From CAVYWD01 sp963772225 (GTDB taxonomy: Bacteria > Myxococcota > Myxococcia > Myxococcales > UBA5297), in the NCBI GenBank assembly GCA_963772225.1, contig CAVYWD010000002.1, positions 1,922,001-1,986,000 on the forward strand: a stretch of DNA of 64,000 nt, in the 5' to 3' direction. Both the position numbers and the translations under genes were made by a program. The notes beneath the pieces are model-generated. The model had not been told where the DNA came from, did not search any database, and saw only the letters and a list, made by a program, of their open reading frames with translations. Below are positions 55,228-64,000 of the stretch, piece by piece (positions within the stretch are counted from its first letter, which is position 1; each line of letters begins with the position of its first letter).

Positions 55228-55589
55228 GGGGGCGAACTGGTTTCGACGAGGGTACTGAAGCCCAAGTTGCGTGCCGAGGATCTCAGGTGACCTCGTAAAA
55301 ACTTCCTGGGAAACCACAAAAGCCAACGACAACGTTGAGCTCGCGCTCGCGGCCTAAACAGCCGTAGCAGTGCGCGTCCGCTCGGTTCTCCGCCTGCAGA
55401 ACCGAGGACGGGCGTCATTGAGCAGGCTGGCGGCGCGCTTCTCCCGGAGGGCGTGCAGCGAGACTTTTCCGGGAACCTCGCCAGGCGATCCCGCCCATGG
55501 GAGCGCCGGGTGAGTACAAATCGTGGGCTACGCACGTAGTGACGAGGGGTGATGGCTCTCGGACGCGGGTTCGATTCCCGCCGCCTCCA
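55228..55589 (+). ncRNA. ssrA: tmRNA (ssrA)
   Basis: tmRNA rescues stalled ribosomes. The 5' end GGGGGCGAACTGGTTTCGAC and the 3' end GGTTCGATTCCCGCCGCCTCCA form the tRNA-like acceptor and T arm (GGGGGCG with CGCCTCC over 7 bp with one wobble). The tag frame at 55322-55357 reads ANDNVELALAA then TAA. CCA is not encoded and must be added. A strong terminator follows within 5 nt. The 3' end is repeated at 60.65 kb. Confidence 0.97.
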
Positions 55590-55598
55590 TGAAGCGAA
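55570..55598 (+). repeat. Left direct repeat (ssrA 3' end), probable att site
   Basis: The T-arm and acceptor end of ssrA plus a few bases (55570-55592) recurs exactly at 60654-60676; with one mismatch the match runs 29 bp (to 55598 and 60682). The 3' end of ssrA is a common integration target for tyrosine recombinases. Confidence 0.75.
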
Positions 55599-55637
55599 AG
55601 CGCCTCGGGGTTTGCTCCCCGGGGCGCTTTCGTTTTC
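55594..55637 (+). terminator. Rho-independent terminator of ssrA
   Basis: A 14-17 bp GC-rich stem starting GCGAAAGCGCC and closing GGCGCTTTCG surrounds loop TTTGCT and is followed by TTTTCG. It is one of the clearest terminators in the window. Confidence 0.9.
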
Positions 55638-55791
55638 GCCCGCGAGCCGCTCGTGCCGATGTCGCTCGAGGCGATGACGTCGATTGTCGTTGCGCCGAGC
55701 TCCCGGAATCCCGTGATTTCCGCGTCCGGCCCCTGCTCGCCGAATCGAATCGCAGCGGCTCAAAGGCGCTCGGCGCGCCGGCGATAGAGAA

Positions 55792-57378
55792 TCAGGGCGA
55801 CCCAGACTCTGCTTCGCCCAATGCCTCGAGCGCCTCGATGTCGACGCGCGGGAACAGCGGCGCTCCCCTTTCGAGTCGAGCGCCGGCCGCGAGGGCATTC
55901 CAGGTCGGCGCCGCGGCGCCCGCTCCTCGCGCGGAAACGCCCAGCCGCCCCTCGAGCGCGGAGGCGGTAGACGGAAGAAACGGCCGCAGCTCCCCTGCAA
56001 CAATCCGCAGAGCCTCGAGCGAGGCTCGCAGCGAGGCCCCCGCCTCTTCCCTCCTGCCCGCCTTGAGCAGCGCCCAAGGGGCCGTCCGCGCCAGGTGCCG
56101 GTTCGCCGCCTCCACGAGGTCGAAGACGGCGCCGATGGCCTCGTCGACCGCGAAGCGCGCGGCCGCCTCGTCGACCCGAGCGCGGAGCGAGAGCGCCGCC
56201 TCGCGCAGCTCGCCGTCCTCCGGGATCTGGGCGCCGCCTTCCGGGACGAAACCGCCGGTGGTGCGCTCGACCAGGCCGAACAGCCGGCTCTCGAGGTTCC
56301 CCAGCCCGTTCGCGAGCTCGGCGTTGTACGCCTGGGCGAATCGGTCGGGCCGGAAGTCGGCGTCCCGCGTCGTCCGGACGTGCTTCAAGAGAAAGAACCG
56401 CAGGGCGTCCGGGCCGAATCGGCGAAGGAGAGGAATGGGGTCGACCGATTGGCCCGACTTGCTGATTTTCCGCCCGCCCACCGTCAAGTGGCCGTGGACG
56501 AGCAAGTCCGTGGGCCAAGGGATTCCTGCCGAGGCGAGAAACGCGGGCCAGAAGACTGCGTGAAAGCGGGAGATGCCCTTGCCCAAAACGTGCACCCGTT
56601 CGCCTGAGCCCTTCCAGAACCTCTCGAAATCCGCCGGCGCGTCTCCGGCAAATCCCAGCGCGGAGAGATAGGACGCCAGCGCGTCGAACCAGACCCAAAT
56701 CACCTGCGACGAGTCCCCCGGCACCGGCACGCCCCAACCTCGCGCGCGCGCCGCCGAGCGCGAGATGGACAGGTCCCTCACCTCCCCGCGAAGGAATGAA
56801 AGGGCCTCCTCCCGAGCGCCCTCGCCGTGAATTCTCAGGCGCCCGCTCTCCACGGCCTCCAGGATCCGCGCTCGGTACTTCGAAAGGCGAAAGAACCAAT
56901 TCTCCTCGCTCACAGCCTCGAGCACCGAGTCGTGCTCTGGGCAGCGGTCTCCGGCCAACTCCTCGGGCTCGAAGAATCGCTCGCAGCCCACGCAATAGAG
57001 GCCGCGATAGGTGCGGCGATAGAGGTCGCCGCTCGCCGCGCAAGCGCTCCACAGTGCGCGGACAGCGGGCGCGTGGTTCGGGCTCGCGCTCGTGCGCAGG
57101 AATGCATCGACCGAGACGCCCAGCTCTCGCCCGAGCGCCTCGAAGGCCGCGGCGTGCTCGGCGACGAAGTGGTGGGTCGGAACCCCCGCGCGCTCCGCGG
57201 CGAGGACGTTCTTCAAGCTGTTGTCGTCCGTGCCGCTGACGAAGCGCACCGCGAGCCCGCGCTCCCGCCGCAGGCGCGCCAGCGCGTCGGAGATGCACAG
57301 CTCCAAGGCGAACCCGAGGTGCGGGCGCGCGTTGACGTAGGGAATGGAGGTGGTGACGTACGTGGTCTTGGCGTTCAT
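55792..57378 (-). CDS. metG: Methionyl-tRNA synthetase
   Basis: This 528-residue class I synthetase charges tRNA-Met. It has the HIGH-type motif PHLGF (20-23), a zinc-knuckle region (YCVGCERFF, CPEHDSV), the WVWFDALASYLSALGF stretch and KISKSGQ (near 302-306) as the KMSKS loop. An anticodon-binding helical domain follows. The C-terminal Arc1/tRBD-like dimerisation domain is absent. ATG 57378 follows GAGGAG. It is intact and lies inside the ssrA-flanked segment, unusual for an essential gene, so it may be a second copy. Confidence 0.93.
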   Translation of the reverse strand: MNAKTTYVTTSIPYVNARPHLGFALELCISDALARLRRERGLAVRFVSGTDDNSLKNVLAAERAGVPTHHFVAEHAAAFEALGRELGVSVDAFLRTSASPNHAPAVRALWSACAASGDLYRRTYRGLYCVGCERFFEPEELAGDRCPEHDSVLEAVSEENWFFRLSKYRARILEAVESGRLRIHGEGAREEALSFLRGEVRDLSISRSAARARGWGVPVPGDSSQVIWVWFDALASYLSALGFAGDAPADFERFWKGSGERVHVLGKGISRFHAVFWPAFLASAGIPWPTDLLVHGHLTVGGRKISKSGQSVDPIPLLRRFGPDALRFFLLKHVRTTRDADFRPDRFAQAYNAELANGLGNLESRLFGLVERTTGGFVPEGGAQIPEDGELREAALSLRARVDEAAARFAVDEAIGAVFDLVEAANRHLARTAPWALLKAGRREEAGASLRASLEALRIVAGELRPFLPSTASALEGRLGVSARGAGAAAPTWNALAAGARLERGAPLFPRVDIEALEALGEAESGSP

Positions 57379-57654
57379 GGTCGGCTCCTCGGCAAACAGG
57401 GCCGACCTTCGGAACGACCGACCATCGGCCACCCGAAGGGCGGCCGCTCTCTCGAAAGCATCTGGTCGGAAGGGCTTCTCAGACGCAGACGGCGAGCGAT
57501 ACGGCAACCCGGCGGAGCGGGGCGCGCATCATCGCCATTCGCATCTGGAACCTAGAATTCATCGCGGAGCTCAAGATGGCACGCGGGCGCCCGAGTGGCA
57601 AGGCGGCCCGGCCTCGCCTCGCTCCGAGCGGGCAGCTGACCCGCTAACGCCGCC

Positions 57655-58207
57655 CTGCAGCTCTTCCTCGCCCGCATCGGGGCGAGCCCCAAGGCGGCGA
57701 GTAGGCCATCAAGGCGCTGGCGCCGCTCCCGCCTCCCGAGCACCCGTAGCCGCCCGTCGCTCCGCCGATGGCCAGGGTCGCGCCACTCGCGCCACTCGCG
57801 TCGCCGGCGGAGGCGTCCGCCGCGCCCGATGCGGCGTCCCGCGAGGATGCGTCCGGGCCAGGCTGCGCGTCGCTCGGGACCTCGGGCCCGGAATCCGCCG
57901 CCGCCGTATCAGGCGCGAAGCGTTGCCGAGCTCGTAGGCCCCGAGATCAATGACGCTTCCAACCACGCTCCGCGCTTCGCTGCCGGATGGATGGACGTTT
58001 TCAAAGACGGGCGCGAGCGCGAAGGGGCCGGCGAGCCCCGGATCCACGCGTTTGTCGACCGCCGGAGAGCCCGGCTTCAGGTGGTCATCGAAATTCGACT
58101 GGTCCACGAACAGCGGCGCCGAGGTGGCGAGATTGTCGACCAAGAGCGCCCCGGCATTCGACGGCGTTCCGGGCCCGACGAACAGGTTGTTATGCAGCGT
58201 CAATTCG
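57655..58207 (-). pseudogene. 3' remnant of a beta-helix MYXO-CTERM protein
   Basis: Directly after the vWA stop, another frame reads the end of a right-handed beta-helix/choice-of-anchor protein (LTLHNNLFVGPGTPSNAG, HLKPGSPAVDKRVDPG, VIDLGAYELGNA). Two small frame changes later come an Asp/Ala/Gly linker (DTAAADSGPE, DASAGDASGASG) and a MYXO-CTERM-like tail (GYGCSGGGSGA, LLAALGLAPMRARKS). The 5' part is missing, and the piece is fused to the end of the vWA gene, as if by deletion. Confidence 0.6.
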
Positions 58208-59330
58208 GCCCGACCGACTTGCACCCGAGCAACACATTCACCTGCGATGAGGAATCCGCTTGAACCTTCGTGCAGGTCGAAGGGCAAAGCAGGATCTTCG
58301 TGGGAGCGCTCGCGTCGTCGTAATACCAGGCATCCTGGCTCGCCGCGCACGAGGACTTCCCCGAAACCTGCACCAGGTCGACGGTCGCGCCCGAGCTCGT
58401 CACATAGTCCACGTTGACCTTCGTCGGGTCGAGGACCTGCCCGTCCGGCGCCTCGAGCAGGTAGGTGCAGCCGGTCGTCGCGCCGCGGATCTGGTTCAAC
58501 GCCGCGAGGAATTGCGCGCCCACGTCGCCGCCGGTAACGAGGAAGGCGGAGCTGGTTCCGCCGCCGCTCGCGATCTCGTTGAGGTTGTCGAGCAGGCTCC
58601 CGACCCCGATGACGAACGTCAGGATCTTCGGCGTGCCGCTCACCCCTGCAGCTGCGATGGCGGCGATTGCAGCGATGTCCTCCACGCACCCGTTCGGTTG
58701 TCCGTCCGTGGCGAACACCACGATGACGGCATCCTGCGCATTCGCCGCGGCATAGGTCTTGGCGTACGCGATCGCCCCTGTCAGCGCCGCCGAGGTCGGA
58801 GTCCCGGACATCAGCGTCTGCCCGTTGATGGAGGAGGTGATGGCGCTCTTGACGTCGGCGACCGGGGCGATCGCGATGGAAGGCGCGGAATAGTTCGAGG
58901 CCGTGCACTGCTGGCTATCGCTCAATCCGATCGGGAAGTATTGGAGCCCGACGGAGATCCCGTCCATGCCCGACTGGCCGAGAAAAGAGGTCAATGCGGC
59001 AGTGATGGCCGCCCATTTCGTGCCGCTCGTTCCCAGCGCCTCGTTCATGGACTTCGAGCGGTCGAGCATGAGGTACATGTCGAGCGGCTGCTGCTTTCCC
59101 TTGGAGCTGATGGCCTGGCAAACATCGATGCCCGCGTCGGCGCCCGCATCGGACGCCTGGGCTCCGCCGTCGCTCATCTGCTGCCCGCCCCCGTCGCGAG
59201 CCGAGCCGCCGCCGCCGTCGCCGATTCCTTCGCTCCCTGAGTCGCTCGGGCCCCCGGCAGGCGCGCTGCTACACCCGAAGGCGATGGCTGCGGCAAAGAC
59301 TGCGACCAAGAAATGGGCAGGTCGGAGCAT
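58200..59330 (-). CDS. vWA-domain lipoprotein
   Basis: This 376-residue exported lipoprotein (signal ending IAFGC20) has an Asp/Gly-rich linker (residues 25-68), then a von Willebrand A domain with an intact MIDAS (DRSKS, D90-S92-S94; TPTSAALTGAI; FATDGQPNGC). It binds a divalent metal and probably an extracellular partner. The C-terminus (CPSTCTKVQADSSSQVNVLLGC) is typical of myxobacterial vWA lipoproteins. It lies within the putative ssrA island. Confidence 0.88.
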   Translation of the reverse strand: MLRPAHFLVAVFAAAIAFGCSSAPAGGPSDSGSEGIGDGGGGSARDGGGQQMSDGGAQASDAGADAGIDVCQAISSKGKQQPLDMYLMLDRSKSMNEALGTSGTKWAAITAALTSFLGQSGMDGISVGLQYFPIGLSDSQQCTASNYSAPSIAIAPVADVKSAITSSINGQTLMSGTPTSAALTGAIAYAKTYAAANAQDAVIVVFATDGQPNGCVEDIAAIAAIAAAGVSGTPKILTFVIGVGSLLDNLNEIASGGGTSSAFLVTGGDVGAQFLAALNQIRGATTGCTYLLEAPDGQVLDPTKVNVDYVTSSGATVDLVQVSGKSSCAASQDAWYYDDASAPTKILLCPSTCTKVQADSSSQVNVLLGCKSVGPN

Positions 59331-59540
59331 GTTCGGTCCTCCCGAGGAATGGGCCTCTCCGGCTCCGCGACGAAACCGGGGAGCCTGAGTCTACCTCAAG
59401 GACACCGCTCGGCTTCCGAGCGAATACATGAATTCCATGATGGGCGCGCCTGCACCCAAAATAGGATTCTGGCTCGAATGTGCACGCTCGAGGCGGATAT
59501 CGGCCGGCGACCGAATTGAGAATCGACCACTCCGCCAAGA

Positions 59541-59681
59541 GCGCGGGGGCCGTCTTCGCCGGCAGCCCAACGGCTTGGAGGATCTGCGGCGCGCCCAAGC
59601 CCGGCTCCTTGAGCCCGGGCTCGATCTTCGCCCGATCGCCCACCACGACCCAAACCACGCGAGACCGGTCCGCAAGTTGGG
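59541..59681 (-). pseudogene. 141-bp duplicated scrap of the M16 peptidase 3' end
   Basis: The segment matches 60858-60998, the last about 47 codons of the M16 peptidase gene, with about 10 mismatches (SRVVWVVVGDRAKIEPGLKE is kept). The match starts just inside the stop codon of the full gene. Nothing else is recognised in the 505 bp between the vWA and toxin genes. Confidence 0.8.
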
Positions 59682-59835
59682 AGAGCATCTGCCTCGCGCG
59701 GCCGTTGAAGAACCGGAGCTTCGCCCAAGGTGCCGGGCAATCGGAACATCTGCCCTACACGCTTGATGACTGGAGGAGGTCTTCGGAACGTGGCGGCTTT
59801 GCCAGCACGCGCCCGAACAAGGCCCTGAGCATCAG

Positions 59836-60150
59836 CTAACGGCGCCCTATCCGCGCGAGCCAGTACCCCGGACGGCGACGCTCATGCGCCACCGCGAGCA
59901 GCACCACGCGGTCCGCCTCGACGACGAACGGAAGCGTGAACGGAAATCGTGGTAGGCAGAAGCGGCGAACGTTCAGCTCCTCCGAGGAGTTCGGCCAAGT
60001 CGGCCAGAGCTTCGGGTTCTCGGCGATCACCTCGAGCGCGCGCTCGACCTCCGCGAGGAAGTCGCCGCCAAGGCCCAGTCGTTGCGACTCGTACCAGTCG
60101 CCCGAAGTAGTAAGATCTGCGACCGCGTCTGGGTGAAGGACGACCTTCAC
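59836..60150 (-). CDS. ParE/RelE-family toxin
   Basis: This 104-residue protein has the ParE/RelE fold (MKVVLHPDAVADLTTSGDWY, RALEVIAENPKLWP, RRFCLPRFPFTLPFVVEADR, LLAVAHERRRPGYW). Its target could be gyrase (ParE) or mRNA (RelE); the family alone does not decide. It follows the antitoxin gene by 3 nt, as in toxin-antitoxin operons. Confidence 0.9.
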   Translation of the reverse strand: MKVVLHPDAVADLTTSGDWYESQRLGLGGDFLAEVERALEVIAENPKLWPTWPNSSEELNVRRFCLPRFPFTLPFVVEADRVVLLAVAHERRRPGYWLARIGRR

Positions 60151-60153
60151 CAG

Positions 60154-60393
60154 CTACCGCTTGCTCCAGCGGCTGTGGAGCCTTTGGTGGACGGAAGTCC
60201 AGTCTTCGAGGGCGACGTGGCCGTCGCGGACTTCGCGCGCGCGCCGCTCGATTTCCTTGATCCACGCCTCGGCAGCACCGGAGTCGTCGGACTCGTCTAG
60301 GCTACGTAATAGCTCGTGAGCAAGCCGCGCACGGTCACGCGCGGGAAGGGAGAGGGCCCCAGCGAAAAGGTTGTTGTCAGTTTCGGATGCCAT
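60154..60393 (-). CDS. Antitoxin of the addiction-module (TIGR02574) type
   Basis: This 79-residue protein has ALSLPARDRARLAHELLRSL near the N-terminus and a C-terminal charged helix ending HQRLHSRWSKR, as in addiction-module antitoxins paired with ParE/RelE toxins. ATG 60393 is preferred over TTG 60402. It precedes the toxin by 3 nt. It likely represses its own promoter. Confidence 0.82.
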   Translation of the reverse strand: MASETDNNLFAGALSLPARDRARLAHELLRSLDESDDSGAAEAWIKEIERRAREVRDGHVALEDWTSVHQRLHSRWSKR

Positions 60394-60653
60394 CAAAAGC
60401 AACTATACCATCGCGCCGGGACTGCCACAGTTCCTCCTTGGCGTCCGACACCCCGCGTCAACGATTGCCTGCAGAGTATGCGGCCAGGCCAATGTTCCGC
60501 CCCTGTTCCCGTGCGGGCGTAGTCTCGGGCGGGTCATGGAGGCACGGGAAGGTATCGCCGAGCCACGGGAGCGGTCCTCCCTGCCCTTGGAAAGCGGCCT
60601 GAAGGAGACGGGCCGGCAAAAGCTGGGATGAGGCGGGACGCCCCATCGGTCGA

Positions 60654-60682
60654 TTCGATTCCCGCCGCCTCCATGACGCGAA
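60654..60682 (+). repeat. Right direct repeat of ssrA 3' end, probable att site
   Basis: Bases 60654-60676 are identical to 55570-55592; the match continues to 60682 with one mismatch. An imperfect stem (CGAAG with CTTCG) follows, like a decayed ssrA terminator. It sits in a 459-bp gap (60394-60852) with no gene; short frames there are not credible. Confidence 0.75.
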
Positions 60683-60852
60683 GGCCGACCCAGGTTGCTG
60701 AAACTTGGGGCGTCTTCGTTGGGGTTCACTCGGAACGGACGAGCTTGGACCCCACAAACAGCATCCGGCGCCTGGTCACAGGCAGGCGAGGCAGGTACCG
60801 AAACCCGCCTCGCGCGTAAGAAGATCGCCCGCGCCGGAGCGCGTCTCAGTGG

Positions 60853-63583
60853 CTAGTGCGCGGGGGCCGTCTTCGCCGGCAGCCCATCGGCGTCGAGGAT
60901 CTGCGGCGCGCCCAAGCCCAGCTCCTTGAGCCCGGGCTCGATCTTCGCCCGATCGCCCACCACGACCCAAACCACGCGAGACGGGTCCGCGAGCTGGGCC
61001 GCGCGATTCACCGCGCCCAGGTCCACCGACCTCACCTTGGCGGCGTAGCCGTCGAAGTAGCGATCGTCGAGCCCGAACCGGACGATCTCCGCGACCGAGC
61101 GCCCCACCGCGCGCGAGGTCTCCCACTGGCCCGGCAGCACGAGCGTCAGCGCCGCCTGGGCCTGCGCCAGCTCGTCCGCCGTGGCCGGCTTCTCGCCCTT
61201 CAGCCAGCGCAGCTCCTTGACGAACTCCGCGAGCGCCTCCTTCGTCTTGTCGGCTTGCACCGGCGCGAAGCCGATGAACGGGCGCGGCCCGCGGGCGGGC
61301 AGGAGGAGCGTGCTCGCCCCGTAAGACCAGTGCTTGTCCTCCCGCAGGTTCTGATTCACGCGCGACGAGAACTGGCCGCCGAGGACCGCGTTCATCACCT
61401 CTTGCGGAATGGCGTCCGGGTTGTTGCGCGGAGGCGCCAGAGCGCCCATGAGGATGAGCGATTGCACCGCGCCCGGCCGGTCGATGAGGTAGAGCCCCGG
61501 CTTGACGGGCTTCGCCTCGGCGATGGAGCGCTTCGGGAGCTCCCCGAGCTTCCAGGCGCCGAAGAGCTTCTCGACCTTCGGCTTGAGCTCCGCCATCGTC
61601 GTGTCGCCGACGGCGATCAGCGTTGCCGCGTTCGGCTTGAAGAAGGCGCGGTGCCAGCGCACGCAGTCGTCGCGCGTGAGCCTCTCCACCGACGCCGCGG
61701 TCCCCGAGCCCGTGAGCGGGGCGCCGTACGGGTGCCCTTCGCCGAACAGCACCCGCGGCAAAACGCGCTGCGCCAGGCCGAAGGGCTCGGCGCTCTCCTG
61801 GTGGATGGCGGCCAGCTGCCGCTTCTTGAGCCGCTCGAAGTCTGCTTGCGGGAAGCTGGGGTTGAGCACCACATCGGAGAAGAGGGCCAGCGACGGGTCC
61901 AGGTTGGCCTTGAGCGCGGAGAGCGCGACGAAGCTCTGGTCCAGGTTGGAGCCCGTCTCCAGATGCGCGCCCAGCCGCTGCAGCTCGTCGGAGATGGCGA
62001 GCGAGCTGCGCGCCGCGGTGCCCTCGTCGAGCATCGCGCCGGCGAGCTTGGCGGTGCCGTGCAGGCCGCCCAGGTCCGACGCGTAGCCGGCGTCGACGAA
62101 GAGCGAGAGCTGGACCGCGGGCACCGCGTGGCGCTCGGCCAGCACCAGCGTGAGGCCATTGGGCAAGGTGGCGCGCTCGATGGCCGGGAAGCGCGCCTCC
62201 GGGGCGCGGCCCGGCTCGGGGCGCTTGGCCCGCTGCGCTCCGGGGCTCGGCGCGAGCTCGGGGAACGGGCGCACGGTCAGCACGCAGACGCCGTCGGAGA
62301 GCCAGCGCCGCGCCGCCTCCTGGACCTGCGCCGGCGTGGCCGCTTTGATCACCGCGAGGTGCTTCTTGTAGGCCGCCGGGTCGCCGCCATAGACCTGCCC
62401 CGCGGCGAGCACGTCCGACTTGCCGCCGAACCCGCCGATGCGCTCCACGTGGCGGATGAAGCCCGCGAGCATCTCGGTGCGCGCCCGCTCGAGCTCGTCC
62501 TTGGTGGGGCCCTTGGCCAGGAACTTCGCGAGCTCCTCCCTCAGGGCCTTCTCCACCGCCGCGACGTCGCCGCCCGGGCGCGCAGTGGAGGCGATGAGGA
62601 AGGTCGAGCCTATCTCCAGGGTCTGTTGCCCCGCCTGGACGTCGAGGGCGGTCTGGTCGTCGTAGACCACCCGCTTGTAGAGGCGCGAGCTCTTGCCGGA
62701 GGAGAGAATGCTCGCCGCGAGCTTGAGGAGCTCATCGTCGTCGGTCCCCCACTGCGGCGTGTTCCAGACCAGGTGGACGCGCGCCGCCGGCACCCGGTCT
62801 TCCAGCTCCTGGCGCTGCTCGCCGCTGCGCTTGGCCACCCAGGCCGAATGGCGGGCGAGGGGCGGGCCCGGCGGGATGTCGCCAAAGTAGCGTTCGACCC
62901 GGGCCTTCACGTCGTCGGGCGTCACGTCGCCCGCGACGACCAGCGTGGCGTTGCTCGGGCCGTAGGCGGTCTTGAACCAGGCCTTGACGTCGTCGAGCGA
63001 GGCGGAGCTCAGGTCGTCCATGGACCCGATGACCGTCCATGAGTACGGGTGGCCCTTCGGGTAGATGGAGGGCGTGAGCACCTCGTCGACGAGCCCGTAC
63101 GGCTCGTTCTCGCCCTGGCGCTTCTCGTTCTGGACCACGCCGCGCTGCAGGTCGAGCTTCTTCTGGTCGATGCTCTCGAGCAGGTGCCCCATCCGCTCCG
63201 ACTCGAGCCAGAGCGGTGTCCAGGGCCGAGACCGGCACGTTCTCGAAGTAGTTGGTGCGGTCGTTCTCGGTGGTGCCGTTCAGGTCGGTCGCGCCCAGGG
63301 CCTCGAGCGTCTTGATGAAGTCGCTCGGCATCTTCTGCGTCGGCTGGAACATGAGGTGCTCGAACAGGTGCGCGAAGCCGGTTCGCCCCGGGCGCTCGTC
63401 CTTGGAGCCGACGTGGTACCAGAGGTTCACCGCCACGATGGGCGCCTTGTGGTCCTCGTGCACCACCACCGTCAGCCCGTTCTGGAGCCGAAAGCGAGTG
63501 AAGGGGATGTCGGGGAGCTCCTGCGCGCTCGCCGCCGAACTGGCAAGGGCGAGGGCGAACGGGAGAAGGACGCGAGCGGACAT
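60853..63583 (-). CDS. Secreted M16 zinc peptidase, one frameshift
   Basis: This periplasmic or secreted pitrilysin-type peptidase of about 910 residues has signal MSARVLLPFALALASSAASA and a zinc motif HLFEH (H72, E75, H76). A second, non-catalytic M16 half lies in the C-terminal part (LPNGLTLVLAERHAVPAVQL). The frame breaks at about 63208: SALDTAL in one frame, WLESERMGHLLESIDQKKLD in another. Losing two bases of a CT/TG run, or one extra base, explains it. ATG 63583. The last 47 codons are duplicated in the island. Confidence 0.85.
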
Positions 63584-63813
63584 GGTCGTTCCTATTCGGG
63601 TCTGGCCGTCAGAGCGCTTCTGTTCGGGGCTGGAGAGTCAAACGAGAACCTACGGCGATCGCTTCGGCCGCCGTCCACTGCGGACCGCGCGGCCCGGCGG
63701 GCTCGGCGTTCGCGCGCGACAGGCCGCAGGCGCGGCCGGCGAAAGCTGGCCGACGGGCGAACCGGTCGCGAGTAAGATGCGCATCCTCGAAGGAACCCAA
63801 GGGAGCCCAAGAA

Positions 63814-64000
63814 ATGTCCGACAAGTCGATCGCCACGCCACCCGAGGTCCAACTGCAGATCGAGCTCGACGAGCCGACCGCGCAAGGCATGTATTGCAAC
63901 CTCGCGATGGTGAACCACAACCCCACCGAGTTCACGCTCGACTTCATCTACGTCCAGCCGCAGCAGCCCAAGGCCAAGGTGCGCGCCCGCATCATCACCA
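63814..64000 (+). CDS. DUF3467 protein, cut by window end
   Basis: The first 62 codons (MSDKSIATPPEVQLQIELDE, AMVNHNPTEFTLDFIYVQP, KAKVRARIIT) match the short DUF3467 family, whose function is unknown. GGGAG lies about 9 nt upstream. It is divergent from the M16 gene; the 230 bp between hold no other feature I can support. Confidence 0.88.
   Translation, partial: MSDKSIATPPEVQLQIELDEPTAQGMYCNLAMVNHNPTEFTLDFIYVQPQQPKAKVRARIIT

Noticed and set aside
55589..56563. 324-codon frame starting at the end of ssrA
   Set aside because: It begins inside the tmRNA terminator and runs antisense to metG.
57709..58908. 399-codon minus-strand frame as a full gene
   Set aside because: Its first two thirds are an out-of-frame reading of the vWA gene; only the last part has homology and it is listed as a remnant.
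60458..60757. Short minus-strand frame containing WRRRESN
   Set aside because: This peptide is the usual false translation of a tRNA/tmRNA 3' end; here it comes from the right ssrA repeat.
60856..63042. 728-codon plus-strand open frame opposite the M16 gene
   Set aside because: Antisense shadow of a clear peptidase gene.

Overview
The window is high-GC DNA that looks like a member of the Myxococcota. Supporting signs are two C-terminal MYXO-CTERM-type anchors (GH30 enzyme at 24.8-26.9 kb; a decayed beta-helix protein near 57.7 kb), Asp/Ala/Gly-rich lipoprotein linkers, a type III secretion-like operon with FHA and HEAT proteins, and long antisense ORFs typical of such base composition. The assignment is inference; no rRNA or tRNA gene is present.

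0-24.6 kb is an almost complete dissimilatory sulfate/sulfite reduction supercluster. On the minus strand: aprB-aprA, a small zinc-ribbon gene, a YkgJ cysteine-cluster gene, qmoA and qmoB, with a possible qmoC start at the window edge. On the plus strand: dsrA-dsrB-dsrD, a dsrL-like flavoprotein (one frameshift), dsrN, a TPR gene, dsrC, an RsbRD-type gene, dsrM-K-J-O-P and a fused siroheme synthase. AprBA and QmoAB would handle APS reduction, DsrAB with DsrC sulfite reduction, and DsrMKJOP would pass quinol electrons to the DsrC trisulfide; CysG and DsrN make and amidate siroheme. DsrD and the absence of dsrEFH point to the reductive direction. Two paralogous LysR genes lie between the apr and dsr halves, with an array of three 102-bp repeats and a LysR-type dyad.

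24.8-46.8 kb is mixed accessory and housekeeping DNA: a secreted GH30 glycosidase, a decayed CE2-type esterase, two related PA14-GT39 membrane glycosyltransferases (one fused to a second membrane module), a methyltransferase-GT2 pair, a cytochrome c, a hybrid histidine kinase, an encapsulated-ferritin-like protein beside a KGG stress protein, an MFS transporter, a solitary N6-adenine methyltransferase, an SRAP protein and lipoproteins.

47.8-54.1 kb (minus) is a compact nine-gene type III secretion-like operon: HEAT protein, two small unknowns, TPR chaperone, another small protein, sigma-28-like factor, SctI-like rod, SctJ ring lipoprotein and an FHA-TM protein. No export-gate or ATPase genes are present.

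55.2-60.7 kb: ssrA (tmRNA, tag ANDNVELALAA) with a strong terminator. A perfect 23-bp copy of its 3' end recurs about 5 kb downstream, so the interval looks like an island inserted at ssrA. It holds metG, a beta-helix remnant, a vWA lipoprotein, a duplicated scrap of the neighbouring M16 peptidase gene and a ParE/RelE-type toxin-antitoxin pair, with no integrase. Beyond it are an M16 peptidase (frameshifted) and the start of a DUF3467 gene. Several single-base frameshifts, two in G or C homopolymers, suggest either assembly error or ongoing gene decay.
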